Shown piece after piece: positions 23,739 to 31,682 of a DNA stretch of 64,000 bases. A program made the position numbers and the translations under genes. The DNA comes from Acidobacteriota bacterium (GTDB lineage: Bacteria; Acidobacteriota; Thermoanaerobaculia; UBA5066). The notes below the pieces were generated by a model, which made no database searches, had not been told where the DNA came from, and was given only the letters and a program-made list of their open reading frames with translations. The number at the start of each line of letters is the position of its first letter. The first letter of the stretch is position 1. The DNA is taken from assembly GCA_008363385.1 (NCBI GenBank), contig RHKY01000036.1, forward strand, positions 17,364 to 81,363. Direction: 5' to 3'.

Positions 23739-25340
23739 GTGAGCGCAACCGTGATCCTGGCCGTGGGAGCCGCGCTGGCGGTCCTGGGCGTGGTCTTCTT
23801 CGTCCTCGGGACCCGGTCCCGGGCCGTGGCGGAGAAGGCCCGGGCCCTGGCCGAGGTCGAGGCGAAGAAGACGCTCGACGAGGCCCGGCTGAGGGCCGAG
23901 GCGGAGGTCCGCAGGGCCGAGGCCACCGCCCAGAAGGCCGAGCTCGAGGGCAAGGAGCGCGTCCTCAGGGCGCGCGAGGAAGCCGAGCAGGAGAGCGCCC
24001 GGCGGCGGGCCGAGCTGACCGAGCTCGAGAAGCGGATCCTCCAGAAGGAGGAGTCCCTCGACAAGAAGCTCACCACGGTCGAGAAGCGCGTCCTCGAGAA
24101 CGAGAACCGGGCCGTGAACCTCGAGAAGCGCGAGCGCCGGGTCGGCGAGCTCGAGGTGGAGGCCCAGAAGAAGGCCGACGAGCTGGTCGCCGCCCAGCGG
24201 GCGAAGCTGGAGGAGATCGCCGGCCTGACCGCCGAGCAGGCCAAGAAGGACCTGATCCGGGACCTCGAGAACGAGGCCCGGCTGGAGGCGACCCGGATCG
24301 TGAGGCGCATCGAGGAGGAGGCCGCGGACAACGCCCTCCAGAAGGCGCGCCGGCACCTGGCGATGGCGATCCAGCGGATGGCCAGCGAGTACGTCGTCGA
24401 GAACACGGTCTCGGTCCTCGACCTCCCGTCCGACGACGTCAAGGGCCGGATCATCGGCCGCGAGGGGCGGAACATCCGCGCCATCGAGTCGGCCACGGGC
24501 GTCGACATCATCGTGGACGACACCCCGGAGGCGGTCCTCCTCTCCTCGTTCGACCCGATCCGCCGCGAGGTGGCCCGGCGGGCGCTGGAGCGCCTGATCC
24601 AGGACGGCCGGATCCACCCGGCGCGGATCGAGGAGGTCGTCGAGAAGGTCCGCTCCGAGCTGTGGCAGCACATCCAGGAGGCGGGCAAGGGCGCCGCCGA
24701 GGCGCTGGAGATCCCGGACCTCCACCCCGAGGTGGTCAAGCTCCTCGGGCGCCTGAAGTTCCGGACGAGCTACGGCCAGAACGTCCTCCAGCACTCGCTG
24801 GAGGTCGCGTGGGCCTCCTGCCACCTGGCGAGCGAGCTGAAGGCCGACGTGGCGGTGGCCAAGCGCGCCGGGCTCCTGCACGACATCGGCAAGGCGATCG
24901 ACCGCGAGCAGGAGGGGACGCACCTCGAGCTCGGGCGGCAGATCCTGAAGAAGTTCGGCGAGAGCGAGGCGGTCATCCACGGCATGGAGTGCCACCACGG
25001 GGACTACGAGCCGCGGACGGTCGAGGCGGTGATCGTGAACGCCGCCGACGCCATCTCGGCGGCCCGCCCCGGGGCCCGCCGCGAGATCCTCGAGACGTAC
25101 GTCAAGCGGCTCGAGAAGCTCGAGAAGATGACCGAGGGGATGAAGGGGATCGAGAAGACGTTCGCCATCCAGGCCGGCCGCGAGCTGAGGGTCATCGTCG
25201 ACGCCCGGCAGGTGACCGACGACGAGACCTACTGGATGTCGAAGGACCTGGCCAAGAGGATCGAGTCGGAGCTGCAGTACCCGGGGCAGATCCGGATCAC
25301 GGTGATCCGCGAGACGCGCGCCGTCGAATACGCCAAGTGA
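23739..25340 (+). CDS. rny: Ribonuclease Y
   Basis: A membrane-anchored endoribonuclease that starts mRNA decay, 533 residues. An N-terminal transmembrane helix (ILAVGAALAVLGVVFFVLG) is followed by a long charged coiled coil (about 25-200). Then come a KH RNA-binding domain (GRIIGREGRNIRAIESATGVD) and an HD hydrolase domain with the metal-binding LLHDIGKAID. The start is GTG at 23739 with GAGGGGGAG upstream. Its stop overlaps the GTG of the YmdB-like gene, the same gene order as rny-ymdB in Firmicutes. Length and domain order are normal. Confidence 0.97.
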   Translation: MSATVILAVGAALAVLGVVFFVLGTRSRAVAEKARALAEVEAKKTLDEARLRAEAEVRRAEATAQKAELEGKERVLRAREEAEQESARRRAELTELEKRILQKEESLDKKLTTVEKRVLENENRAVNLEKRERRVGELEVEAQKKADELVAAQRAKLEEIAGLTAEQAKKDLIRDLENEARLEATRIVRRIEEEAADNALQKARRHLAMAIQRMASEYVVENTVSVLDLPSDDVKGRIIGREGRNIRAIESATGVDIIVDDTPEAVLLSSFDPIRREVARRALERLIQDGRIHPARIEEVVEKVRSELWQHIQEAGKGAAEALEIPDLHPEVVKLLGRLKFRTSYGQNVLQHSLEVAWASCHLASELKADVAVAKRAGLLHDIGKAIDREQEGTHLELGRQILKKFGESEAVIHGMECHHGDYEPRTVEAVIVNAADAISAARPGARREILETYVKRLEKLEKMTEGMKGIEKTFAIQAGRELRVIVDARQVTDDETYWMSKDLAKRIESELQYPGQIRITVIRETRAVEYAK

Positions 25341-26122
25341 AGATCCTCTTCGTCGGGGACGTCGTCGGCAAGCCGGGGCGGAAGGCCTTGAACCTGCTCG
25401 ACCGGGTGATCGAGCGGGAGGCGATCGACTTCACCGTCGTCAACGTCGAGAACGCCGCGGGGGGCTTCGGCGTGACCGCCGAGATCTTCGCGGAGCTCTC
25501 GAAGCTCCCGGTCGACGTCTTCACGTCCGGCAACCACATCTGGGACAAGAAGGAGTTCGTCCCGCTCCTGGACGACCTGGAGAACCTCCTCCGGCCCGCC
25601 AACTACCCGCCGGGCAACCCGGGACGGGGCTGGACCGTCCAGGAGACCCCCGCGGGGATCCCCGTCGGCGTCCTGAACGTCCAGGGCCAGGTCTTCATGG
25701 CGAACACCGACTCGCCGTTCCGGGTGGGGGACCAGGCGCTCCTCGACATGAAGTCCCGCCGCCCCGACCTGAAGGTCGTCGTCGTGGACATCCACGCCGA
25801 GGCGACCTCCGAGAAGCAGGCCGTCGGGTGGTGGTTCGACGGGCGCGCCTCGCTCGTCATCGGCACCCACACGCACGTCCCGACCGCCGACGCCAGGGTC
25901 CTGCCGAAGGGGACGGCCTACCAGACCGACGCCGGGATGACGGGCGCCTACGAGGGGGTCATCGGCTTCGAGCCGAAGTCGATCCTGGAGCGCTTCCTCC
26001 TCCAGACGCCGCGCTCGATGGAGACGGCCTCGCGCGACGTCAGGCTCTGCGGGGCCGTCGTCGACGTCGACGAGGCGACCGGCCGGGCCCGGGCCATCAC
26101 GCCGCTCCAGGAGCGGCTGTAG
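25337..26122 (+). CDS. YmdB-like metallophosphoesterase (TIGR00282)
   Basis: A 261-residue calcineurin-like phosphoesterase. Family members such as Bacillus YmdB hydrolyse 2',3'-cyclic nucleotides and influence RNA turnover and cell-fate decisions. Metal-site motifs are ILFVGDVVGKPGR at the start, VVNVENAAGGFG, SGNHIWDKKE, and the paired histidines in VVDIHAEATSEK and VIGTHTHVPTAD. The GTG overlaps the rny stop (GTGA), so the two are co-translated, consistent with a shared RNA-decay role. The start is unambiguous because the metal motif begins at residue 2. Confidence 0.92.
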   Translation: MKILFVGDVVGKPGRKALNLLDRVIEREAIDFTVVNVENAAGGFGVTAEIFAELSKLPVDVFTSGNHIWDKKEFVPLLDDLENLLRPANYPPGNPGRGWTVQETPAGIPVGVLNVQGQVFMANTDSPFRVGDQALLDMKSRRPDLKVVVVDIHAEATSEKQAVGWWFDGRASLVIGTHTHVPTADARVLPKGTAYQTDAGMTGAYEGVIGFEPKSILERFLLQTPRSMETASRDVRLCGAVVDVDEATGRARAITPLQERL

Positions 26123-26171
26123 GACCGCAGGGGGAGCCACAGCGCGCGAGCGCGTGGGCCGCCGGCCCTGC

Positions 26172-26177
26172 TAGGAT
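26172..26177 (+). promoter_or_regulatory. -10-like TAGGAT close to the Trm112-like start
   Basis: TAGGAT ends 6 nt before the ATG at 26184, with no ribosome binding site, another leaderless-type arrangement. Confidence 0.45.
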
Positions 26178-26183
26178 CCCGGC

Positions 26184-26441
26184 ATGGCCGTCGACCCAGA
26201 GCTGCTCGCGATCCTCGCCTGCCCCGCCTGCGACGACCGCCCCCCCGTCGTCCTCTGCCGCCTCAAGGAGGACGTGGCGCGGAGCGTCGCGGACCGTTAC
26301 CGGGACAAGTTCAAGGACGAGGAGCCCGAGGTGACCGAGGGGCTCCACTGCGCCGCCTGCGGCCGCGTCTACGCGATCGTCTCCGACATCCCGGTGATGC
26401 TCGTCGACGAGGCGCTCGGCGCCGACGCCCGCGAGGCCTGA
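26184..26441 (+). CDS. Trm112-like small zinc-ribbon protein
   Basis: An 85-residue protein of the Trm112/YcaR family. Two Cys pairs, LACPACDD and HCAACGRVYAIVSDIPVML, form a zinc ribbon; the second motif with YxIxxxIPxML is the family hallmark. Family members stabilise or activate methyltransferases and other enzymes, but no methyltransferase gene is adjacent here. The central 35 residues (RSVADRYRDKFKDEEPE) are longer and more charged than in the minimal YcaR form. Partner unknown. Confidence 0.85.
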   Translation: MAVDPELLAILACPACDDRPPVVLCRLKEDVARSVADRYRDKFKDEEPEVTEGLHCAACGRVYAIVSDIPVMLVDEALGADAREA

Positions 26442-26448
26442 GACCGCC

Positions 26449-27669
26449 CTGATCCCCCTGCCGGCGCCCCTCTCGCGACGGACCGCGGCCGACCGCGCCG
26501 CGCTCGCCGCGCTCCTCGTCACCGCCCTCCTGGCGCCGCTCCAGGCGCCGGGGAACGCCGCGCTGGCGCTCCTCCTCGCCGCCGTCCTCGCCTCGCGCGC
26601 GCGCGCGATGCGGTCCGGCGAGCCCTTCCTGGCGGGACTCGGCCGGGGCCGGACCCTCCTCCTGCCCGTCGGCGCCTTCGGCGTCCTGACGCTCCTCTCC
26701 GCCCTCCTCTCGGAGGTCCCGTCCCGGACGCTGCCCGAGGTCCGCGGGCTCTGGACCTTCCTCCTCCTGCCGGCCGCCCTCCTCGTCCTGCGCGACCGCG
26801 AGGACGTCGACCTCGTCCTGGACGCCCTCCGGCTCTCGGCGTTCTGCCTGGTCGCGGCCGCGGCCGTCGAGCTCTCGATGGGCCGGGGCGACCTCGAGAC
26901 GCGGCTTAGGGGGGGGACCTCGAACCACATGACGTTCGCCGGCGTCCTCCTCCCGATGGTCCTGGCCCTCCTGGCCCGGGGCGTCTCGTCGGGGGGGACG
27001 CGCCGCCGGCGGACGCTCGACCTGGCCGCCGCGGGCCTGGGGACCGGCGTCCTCGTCCTGACGCTGACCCGCAACGCGTACGCCGGCCTCCTGGCCGGGC
27101 TCGGCGTCCTCCTCGTGCTCCTCCGGCCCTGGCTCGTGGCGGCGGTCCCGGCGGTCCTGGCGGCCTTCCTCCTCCTGGCGCCCGCCGCGGTCCGCCAGAG
27201 GGCGCTCTCCTCGTTCGACCCGGCGGATCCCACGGTCGCCGACCGGCTCCTGATGTGGCGGGCCGGCCTGGCGATGGTGGAGGAGCGCCCGCTCGTCGGG
27301 ATGGGGCCGGGGCAGGTGAACGAGCGGTACCCGCGGTATCGCCTCCCGGGGGTCTTCCTGGAGAAGCCGGGACACCTCCACAACAACGTCGTCATGCTCT
27401 CGGCCGAGACCGGCGTCCCGTCGGCGCTGGCCTACCTCTGGTTCGTCGGGGCGGCGCTCGTGGCGGGGGCGCGGCTCTCCCTGCCGCGCGCCCCCGCGGC
27501 GGCCCGCGCCGTGGCGCGGGGCGCGGTCGCCGCGCTCGCGGCCCTGACGGTCGCCGGGCTCTTCGAGTTCAACTTCGGCGACGTGGAGGTCCTCCGCCTG
27601 ACGCTCCTCCTGTCCTGCCTTCCGCTCGCCGCGGCTCCGGCCGCCCGGCAAGAGGCCCTTCGGGCCTGA
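26449..27669 (+). CDS. O-antigen ligase/polymerase-like membrane protein
   Basis: A polytopic membrane protein of about 406 residues, in the WaaL/Wzy_C family that joins or polymerises lipid-linked glycans in the periplasm. Signature positions are TLTRNAYAGLLAG, then MWRAGLAMVEERPLVGMGPGQV and the loop His in PGHLHNNVVML, followed by C-terminal helices. The first ATG in frame is at 26608. However, the preceding 53 codons encode a convincing additional hydrophobic helix (ALAALLVTALLAPLQAPG) with the same codon bias and no ATG, GTG or TTG. The likely true start is CTG at 26449, 7 nt after the Trm112-like stop. Substrate unknown. Confidence 0.78.
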   Translation: MIPLPAPLSRRTAADRAALAALLVTALLAPLQAPGNAALALLLAAVLASRARAMRSGEPFLAGLGRGRTLLLPVGAFGVLTLLSALLSEVPSRTLPEVRGLWTFLLLPAALLVLRDREDVDLVLDALRLSAFCLVAAAAVELSMGRGDLETRLRGGTSNHMTFAGVLLPMVLALLARGVSSGGTRRRRTLDLAAAGLGTGVLVLTLTRNAYAGLLAGLGVLLVLLRPWLVAAVPAVLAAFLLLAPAAVRQRALSSFDPADPTVADRLLMWRAGLAMVEERPLVGMGPGQVNERYPRYRLPGVFLEKPGHLHNNVVMLSAETGVPSALAYLWFVGAALVAGARLSLPRAPAAARAVARGAVAALAALTVAGLFEFNFGDVEVLRLTLLLSCLPLAAAPAARQEALRA

Positions 27670-27715
27670 CGGGGCGGCGGGCGCCGGGGGCTCCCGCGCC
27701 GCGCCCGGTTCGTGC

Positions 27716-27721
27716 CAAGCT
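27716..27721 (+). promoter_or_regulatory. Weak -10-like CAAGCT close to the oxidoreductase start
   Basis: CAAGCT ends 9 nt before the ATG at 27731. It fits the leaderless spacing but has C in place of the first T. Confidence 0.25.
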
Positions 27722-27730
27722 CCGCGCCGC

Positions 27731-28939
27731 ATGAGGAAGCGGGACGTCGTCGTCGTCGGAGCCGGGATCAGCGGGCTCGCCTTCGCCTTCCGCGCCGCGC
27801 GGGCCGGGCGCTCGGTCCTCGTCCTGGAGCGGGGCGAGGCCCCGGGAGGGTGCCTGGCGACGCGCCGGACCGCGAGCGGCTACTGGTTCGAGCTGGGAGC
27901 GCACACCTGCTACAACTCCTACGTCGGCCTCGTGGAGCTGGTCGAGGCCTGCGGCCTGGGGGGAGAGGTCGTCCGGAGGGTCCCGACGAAGCTCCGGTTC
28001 CTCGACGGGGACCGGCTCGTCCCGGGCGCCAACCTCGCCGTCCTCCTCCGGCTCTTCTCCTGGCCCGAGCTCGCGGTGAGCTTCCCGCGGGTCCTCTTCG
28101 CCAGGAAGGACGGGAAGACCGTCCGGGAGTTCTACGCCTCGATCGTCGGCCGGAGGAACTACGAGAAGGTCCTCGGGCCGATGCTCTCCGCGGTGCCGTC
28201 CCAGAGCGCCGACGGCTTCCCGGCCGGGATGCTCTTCAAGAGCCGCGCGACGCGCCGGGAGGACTTCCCGCGGAGCTTCACGCTCCGGGGCGGCCTGCAG
28301 TCCGTCACCGACGCCCTGGCGCGGCAGGCCGGCGTCGAGGTGGCGACCGGGCGGCCGGCCTCGGGCCTCTCGGAAGGCGGCGCCGGCTGGATCGTCGAGT
28401 GCGACGGGGGAGAGGCCGTCGAGGCGACGGCCGTCGCCGTGGCGACCCCGCCTTCGGCGGCGGCCTCCCTCCTCGCCGGCGCGGCGCCGGGGCTCGCCGC
28501 GCAGGCCGCCCGCGTGAAGGAGACGACCGTCGACACGCTCTCCTTCGCCGTCGAGGCCTCGAAGGTCTCCCTCCCGGTCTCGATGTTCCTGATCCCGCGG
28601 GACGACGTCTTCTTCTCCGTCGTCACGCGCGACTCGGTCCCCGACCCCCGCCGGCGGGCGTTCTCCTTCCACTTCCGTCCCGGCCTGACCCCGGAGAAGC
28701 GGCTCGAGAGGGCCACGCGGCTCCTCGGACTCGACGGGTCCGACGTCGAGGAGGTCACCGAGCGGAGGGCCGTCCTTCCCTCGCCCGGGCTGGGGCACGA
28801 GGAGGTCGTCCGCGAGGTGGACCGCCTCTCGGCGGGCCTCAGGCTCGCCGTCCTGGGGAACTGGTTCTCCGGCCTCTCGATCGAGGACTGCGTCGACCGC
28901 GCCAGGCGCGAGTGGGCGCGGCTGGAGGCGGCGGGGTAG
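27731..28939 (+). CDS. FAD-dependent amine-oxidase-fold oxidoreductase (HemY-like)
   Basis: A 402-residue flavoprotein related to protoporphyrinogen/coproporphyrinogen oxidases and amine oxidases. The N-terminus carries the FAD dinucleotide-binding motif VVVGAGISGLAFAFRAARAG, followed by LERGEAPGGCLATRR. Near the C-terminus lies the second FAD motif, LAVLGNWFSGLSIEDCVDRAR. The middle has a substrate domain (about 90-230). It is shorter than classical HemY (about 460) and no other haem genes are near, so the substrate could be something else, for example a carotenoid or polyprenyl compound given the isoprenoid genes downstream. Function beyond family is uncertain. Confidence 0.78.
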   Translation: MRKRDVVVVGAGISGLAFAFRAARAGRSVLVLERGEAPGGCLATRRTASGYWFELGAHTCYNSYVGLVELVEACGLGGEVVRRVPTKLRFLDGDRLVPGANLAVLLRLFSWPELAVSFPRVLFARKDGKTVREFYASIVGRRNYEKVLGPMLSAVPSQSADGFPAGMLFKSRATRREDFPRSFTLRGGLQSVTDALARQAGVEVATGRPASGLSEGGAGWIVECDGGEAVEATAVAVATPPSAAASLLAGAAPGLAAQAARVKETTVDTLSFAVEASKVSLPVSMFLIPRDDVFFSVVTRDSVPDPRRRAFSFHFRPGLTPEKRLERATRLLGLDGSDVEEVTERRAVLPSPGLGHEEVVREVDRLSAGLRLAVLGNWFSGLSIEDCVDRARREWARLEAAG

Positions 28940-28953
28940 GCGCGCGCCCCGCC

Positions 28954-28959
28954 TAGAAT
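28954..28959 (+). promoter_or_regulatory. -10-like TAGAAT close to the xseA start
   Basis: TAGAAT, one base from the TATAAT consensus, ends 6 nt before the GTG at 28966 with no ribosome binding site. A leaderless transcript is likely. Confidence 0.5.
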
Positions 28960-28965
28960 CCGCCG

Positions 28966-30417
28966 GTGAACGTCCCATCCAAGTCCCGGATGACCGCCAG
29001 CCGCGCGACGTCGCCGCTCTTCGCGGGCGAGGGGGCCTCGGCCGGGGGCCGCGACGCGATGACCGTCACGGCGTGGGTCGCGCGGGTCAACGGGGCCCTG
29101 AAGGCCGCGATCGGGCCGGCCTGGGTCCGCGGGGAGATCGGGGAGTGGAAGGTGTGGGCGTCGGGGCACGCCTACTTCTCGCTGAAGGACGAGAGCGCCA
29201 CGGTCGCGGCCATGATGTGGTCCGACCAGGTCCGGAGGCTGCCGTTCCGGCCCGAGCCGGGGACGGTCGTCCTCGCCCTCGGCGCCCCGAACGTCTACCC
29301 CCCCTCGGGGAGGCTCTCGTTCGTCGCGACCGAGCTCGAGCCGGCCGGGGTCGGGGCGCTCCGCGTGGCCTACGAGCAGCTCAAGAGGAAGCTGCAGGAG
29401 GAGGGGCTCTTCGACCCCGCGAGGAAGCGCCCGCTTCCGGCCCTCCCGCGCCGGATCGGGGTCGTCACCTCGCGGCACGGGGCGGCCCTGCGCGACGTCC
29501 TGAAGGTCCTCTCCCGGAGGTTCCCGAACGCCCACGTCACGGTCTACCCGGTGACCGTGCAGGGGGAGCGGGCGCCGGAGGAGATCGCGGCCGCGGTCGC
29601 GGCGTTCTCGCGCCACCGGGGGGCCGACGTCCTGATCGTGGCCCGCGGCGGGGGCTCCAAGGAGGACCTCGCGGCCTTCGACGACGAGAGGGTGGTCCGG
29701 GCCGTCGCCGCCTCGGAGATCCCGACGATCTCGGCGGTGGGGCACGAGGTGGACGTGACGCTGACCGACTTCGCCGCCGACGTCCGCGCGGCGACCCCCT
29801 CGCAGGCGGCCGAGCTGGTCGTGGCCCGGCGGGAAGAGCTCCAGGGACTCCTCGCGCGCGGGGAGAAGGAGCTCGTCTCGGCGCTCGGGGCGCGGCTCGC
29901 CGACGCGCGGACGGAGCTACTCTCGCTCTCGGGGGAGGAGGCCCTGGCGGGCTTCGCCTCCCGGGTGCAGGACGCGTCGCGAGAAGCGGGAGGGCTCTCC
30001 CGCGCCCTCCTGTCGGCCGTCCGGGGGCTGCCGTCCCTCTACGGCGAGCGGCTGGCGTGGGCCGAGGGACGGCTCCGGTCCTGGCCGGACCGGGCGGCCC
30101 TCCCGCGCCGCGGCGAGGCGGTCGAGTCCGAGCGGCGCGCCCTCGTGGACCGGCTGACGGCGCGGCTCCTCCGCGCCTCCGAGGCCCTCGCCGAGCGGGC
30201 GTCCAGGCTGTCGGCCCTCGACCCCCTGCAGGTCCTCTCCCGCGGCTACGCCGTCGTCAGCCGCGCGGGGCAGCTCGTCCCGATCACCGACGCGTCGAGC
30301 ACGTCTCCCGGGGACCGGCTGAGGGTGCTCCTGGCGCGCGGCGAGCTCCTGGCGGAGGTGAGAGAGGTCGTTCCCGGAGGGGACCGGCGCGGTCCCGGAG
30401 GTACCGATGTCGTCTGA
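28966..30417 (+). CDS. xseA: Exodeoxyribonuclease VII large subunit
   Basis: The catalytic subunit of the single-strand-specific exonuclease VII, 483 residues. An N-terminal OB domain (about 25-125: TVTAWVARVNGALKAAIG, WASGHAYFSLKDE) is followed by the catalytic core. Landmarks are RIGVVTSRHGAALRDVLKVL, VLIVARGGGSKEDLAAFDDE and PTISAVGHEVDVTLTDFAADVRAATPSQAAELV. The C-terminal half is a long coiled coil ending with DPLQVLSRGYAVV. GTG start. It overlaps xseB by 11 nt, so the subunits are co-translated. Confidence 0.95.
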   Translation: MNVPSKSRMTASRATSPLFAGEGASAGGRDAMTVTAWVARVNGALKAAIGPAWVRGEIGEWKVWASGHAYFSLKDESATVAAMMWSDQVRRLPFRPEPGTVVLALGAPNVYPPSGRLSFVATELEPAGVGALRVAYEQLKRKLQEEGLFDPARKRPLPALPRRIGVVTSRHGAALRDVLKVLSRRFPNAHVTVYPVTVQGERAPEEIAAAVAAFSRHRGADVLIVARGGGSKEDLAAFDDERVVRAVAASEIPTISAVGHEVDVTLTDFAADVRAATPSQAAELVVARREELQGLLARGEKELVSALGARLADARTELLSLSGEEALAGFASRVQDASREAGGLSRALLSAVRGLPSLYGERLAWAEGRLRSWPDRAALPRRGEAVESERRALVDRLTARLLRASEALAERASRLSALDPLQVLSRGYAVVSRAGQLVPITDASSTSPGDRLRVLLARGELLAEVREVVPGGDRRGPGGTDVV

Positions 30418-30679
30418 GAAGGTGAAGCTGCCGAAGGGCCTGACGTTCGAGAAGGCGCTGGCGAGGCTCCAGGAGATCGTGACGGAGCTGGAGGACCCGC
30501 AGAAGGGGCTGGAGTCGGCCCTGGCCCTCTTCGAGGAAGGGGTGGCGCTCTCCCGCTTCTGCCGGGCCAGGATCGACGAGATCCAGCGGCGGGTGGAGGT
30601 GGTCGTCAAGGAGTCCGCGGCGGGCTTCGAGACGGAGGAGCTGGACGGCGACGAGCTCCCGGAGGACGGCGGCCGGTGA
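30407..30679 (+). CDS. xseB: Exodeoxyribonuclease VII small subunit
   Basis: A 90-residue helical subunit of exonuclease VII. The family pattern LTFEKALARLQEIVTELEDP, then GLESALALFEEGVALSRFCR is fully present. The C-terminus is acidic. It overlaps xseA by 11 nt and its stop overlaps the ispA GTG (GTGA). The xseA-xseB-ispA-dxs order is conserved in many bacteria. Confidence 0.94.
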   Translation: MSSEKVKLPKGLTFEKALARLQEIVTELEDPQKGLESALALFEEGVALSRFCRARIDEIQRRVEVVVKESAAGFETEELDGDELPEDGGR

Positions 30680-31614
30680 CGGGCGAAGGGGCCCCGGGCT
30701 CCCTGGCCGGGTACCTCTCCGATCGCCGGGCCGAGGTGGAGGAGGCGCTCCTGCGGGTCCTCCCGGCCGAGGGAACGGTCCCGGAGGAGCTGACCGGGGC
30801 GATGCGGTACGCCGTGCTGGCGGGGGGAAAGCGGCTCCGCCCGATCCTCTGCCTGGCCGTCTCCGAAGCGCTCGCGGCCCCGGGCTCCCACCTCCCGCCG
30901 CGCGAGTCCCTCTGCGAGGCCGCGTGCGCCCTGGAGCTGATCCACACCTACTCGCTGGTCCACGACGACCTTCCGGCGATGGACGACGACGCCCTCCGGA
31001 GGGGGAAGCCGACCTGTCACGTGGTCTACGGCGAGGCGACCGCGCTCCTGGCCGGGGACACGCTGCAGACGCTGGGCTTCGAGGTCCTGGCCACGCGCCC
31101 CCCGGGGGACCGGTGGGGGCTCGTGCGGGCCCGCGCCGTGGCGCTTTCGGCACGGGCCATCGGCGTGGAAGGGATGGCCGGGGGCCAGGCGCTCGACCTC
31201 TCCGAGACGGGGCACGGGCACGAGCCCGAGCGGGCCGCCGCGCGCCTGAGGGAGGTGCACGCACGGAAGACCGGCCGCCTCCTCGCCGTGGCGGTCGAGC
31301 TGGGCGCGCTCTACGCCGGCTCCGGCGAGGACCTCCTCTCCGCCGCCCGGACCTACGGGGAGGCCCTCGGGCTCGTCTTCCAGATCGCCGACGACCTCCT
31401 GGACGTCACCTCCGACGCGGCGACCCTCGGGAAGACCGCCGGGAAGGACGCCCGTCAGGACAAGCTGACGTACCCGTCCGTCTTCGGGCTGGAAGGGGCC
31501 CGCCGGGAGCGGGAGCGGGCCCTGGCCGCCGCCCTGACCGCGGCGTCGGCCCTGGAGCCGGGGGAAGGACGGCTCGCGGCGCTGGCCCGGTTCGCCGCGC
31601 ACCGGGACCGGTGA
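30676..31614 (+). CDS. ispA: Polyprenyl diphosphate synthase (farnesyl/geranylgeranyl type)
   Basis: Condenses isopentenyl diphosphate with allylic diphosphates, 312 residues. The first aspartate-rich motif is DDLPAMDDDALRRGKPT and the second is QIADDLLDVTSD. GGKRLRP binds the diphosphate. The residues before the first motif (ALELIHTYSLVHDD) have Thr-Tyr at the chain-length positions. This suits short-chain products (C15, perhaps C20), as in IspA and CrtE, but exact length is not certain. The GTG overlaps the xseB stop. The downstream gene is dxs, so the early and middle isoprenoid steps are adjacent, although dxs has its own promoter. Confidence 0.92.
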   Translation: MTGEGAPGSLAGYLSDRRAEVEEALLRVLPAEGTVPEELTGAMRYAVLAGGKRLRPILCLAVSEALAAPGSHLPPRESLCEAACALELIHTYSLVHDDLPAMDDDALRRGKPTCHVVYGEATALLAGDTLQTLGFEVLATRPPGDRWGLVRARAVALSARAIGVEGMAGGQALDLSETGHGHEPERAAARLREVHARKTGRLLAVAVELGALYAGSGEDLLSAARTYGEALGLVFQIADDLLDVTSDAATLGKTAGKDARQDKLTYPSVFGLEGARRERERALAAALTAASALEPGEGRLAALARFAAHRDR

Positions 31615-31634
31615 CGCAGCGCAATGGACTTTGC

Positions 31635-31662
31635 TTGACAAAGTAACCCCCATCCGTACAAT
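31635..31662 (+). promoter_or_regulatory. Strong sigma-70-type promoter of dxs
   Basis: TTGACA (31635-31640), a 16-nt spacer and TACAAT (31657-31662) make the best consensus promoter in the window. The predicted start leaves a leader of about 14 nt with GACGAGGA before the dxs ATG. It lies between ispA and dxs and sets dxs expression apart from the xse-ispA unit. Confidence 0.75.
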
Positions 31663-31682
31663 CCGCGCCGCGTAGACGAGGA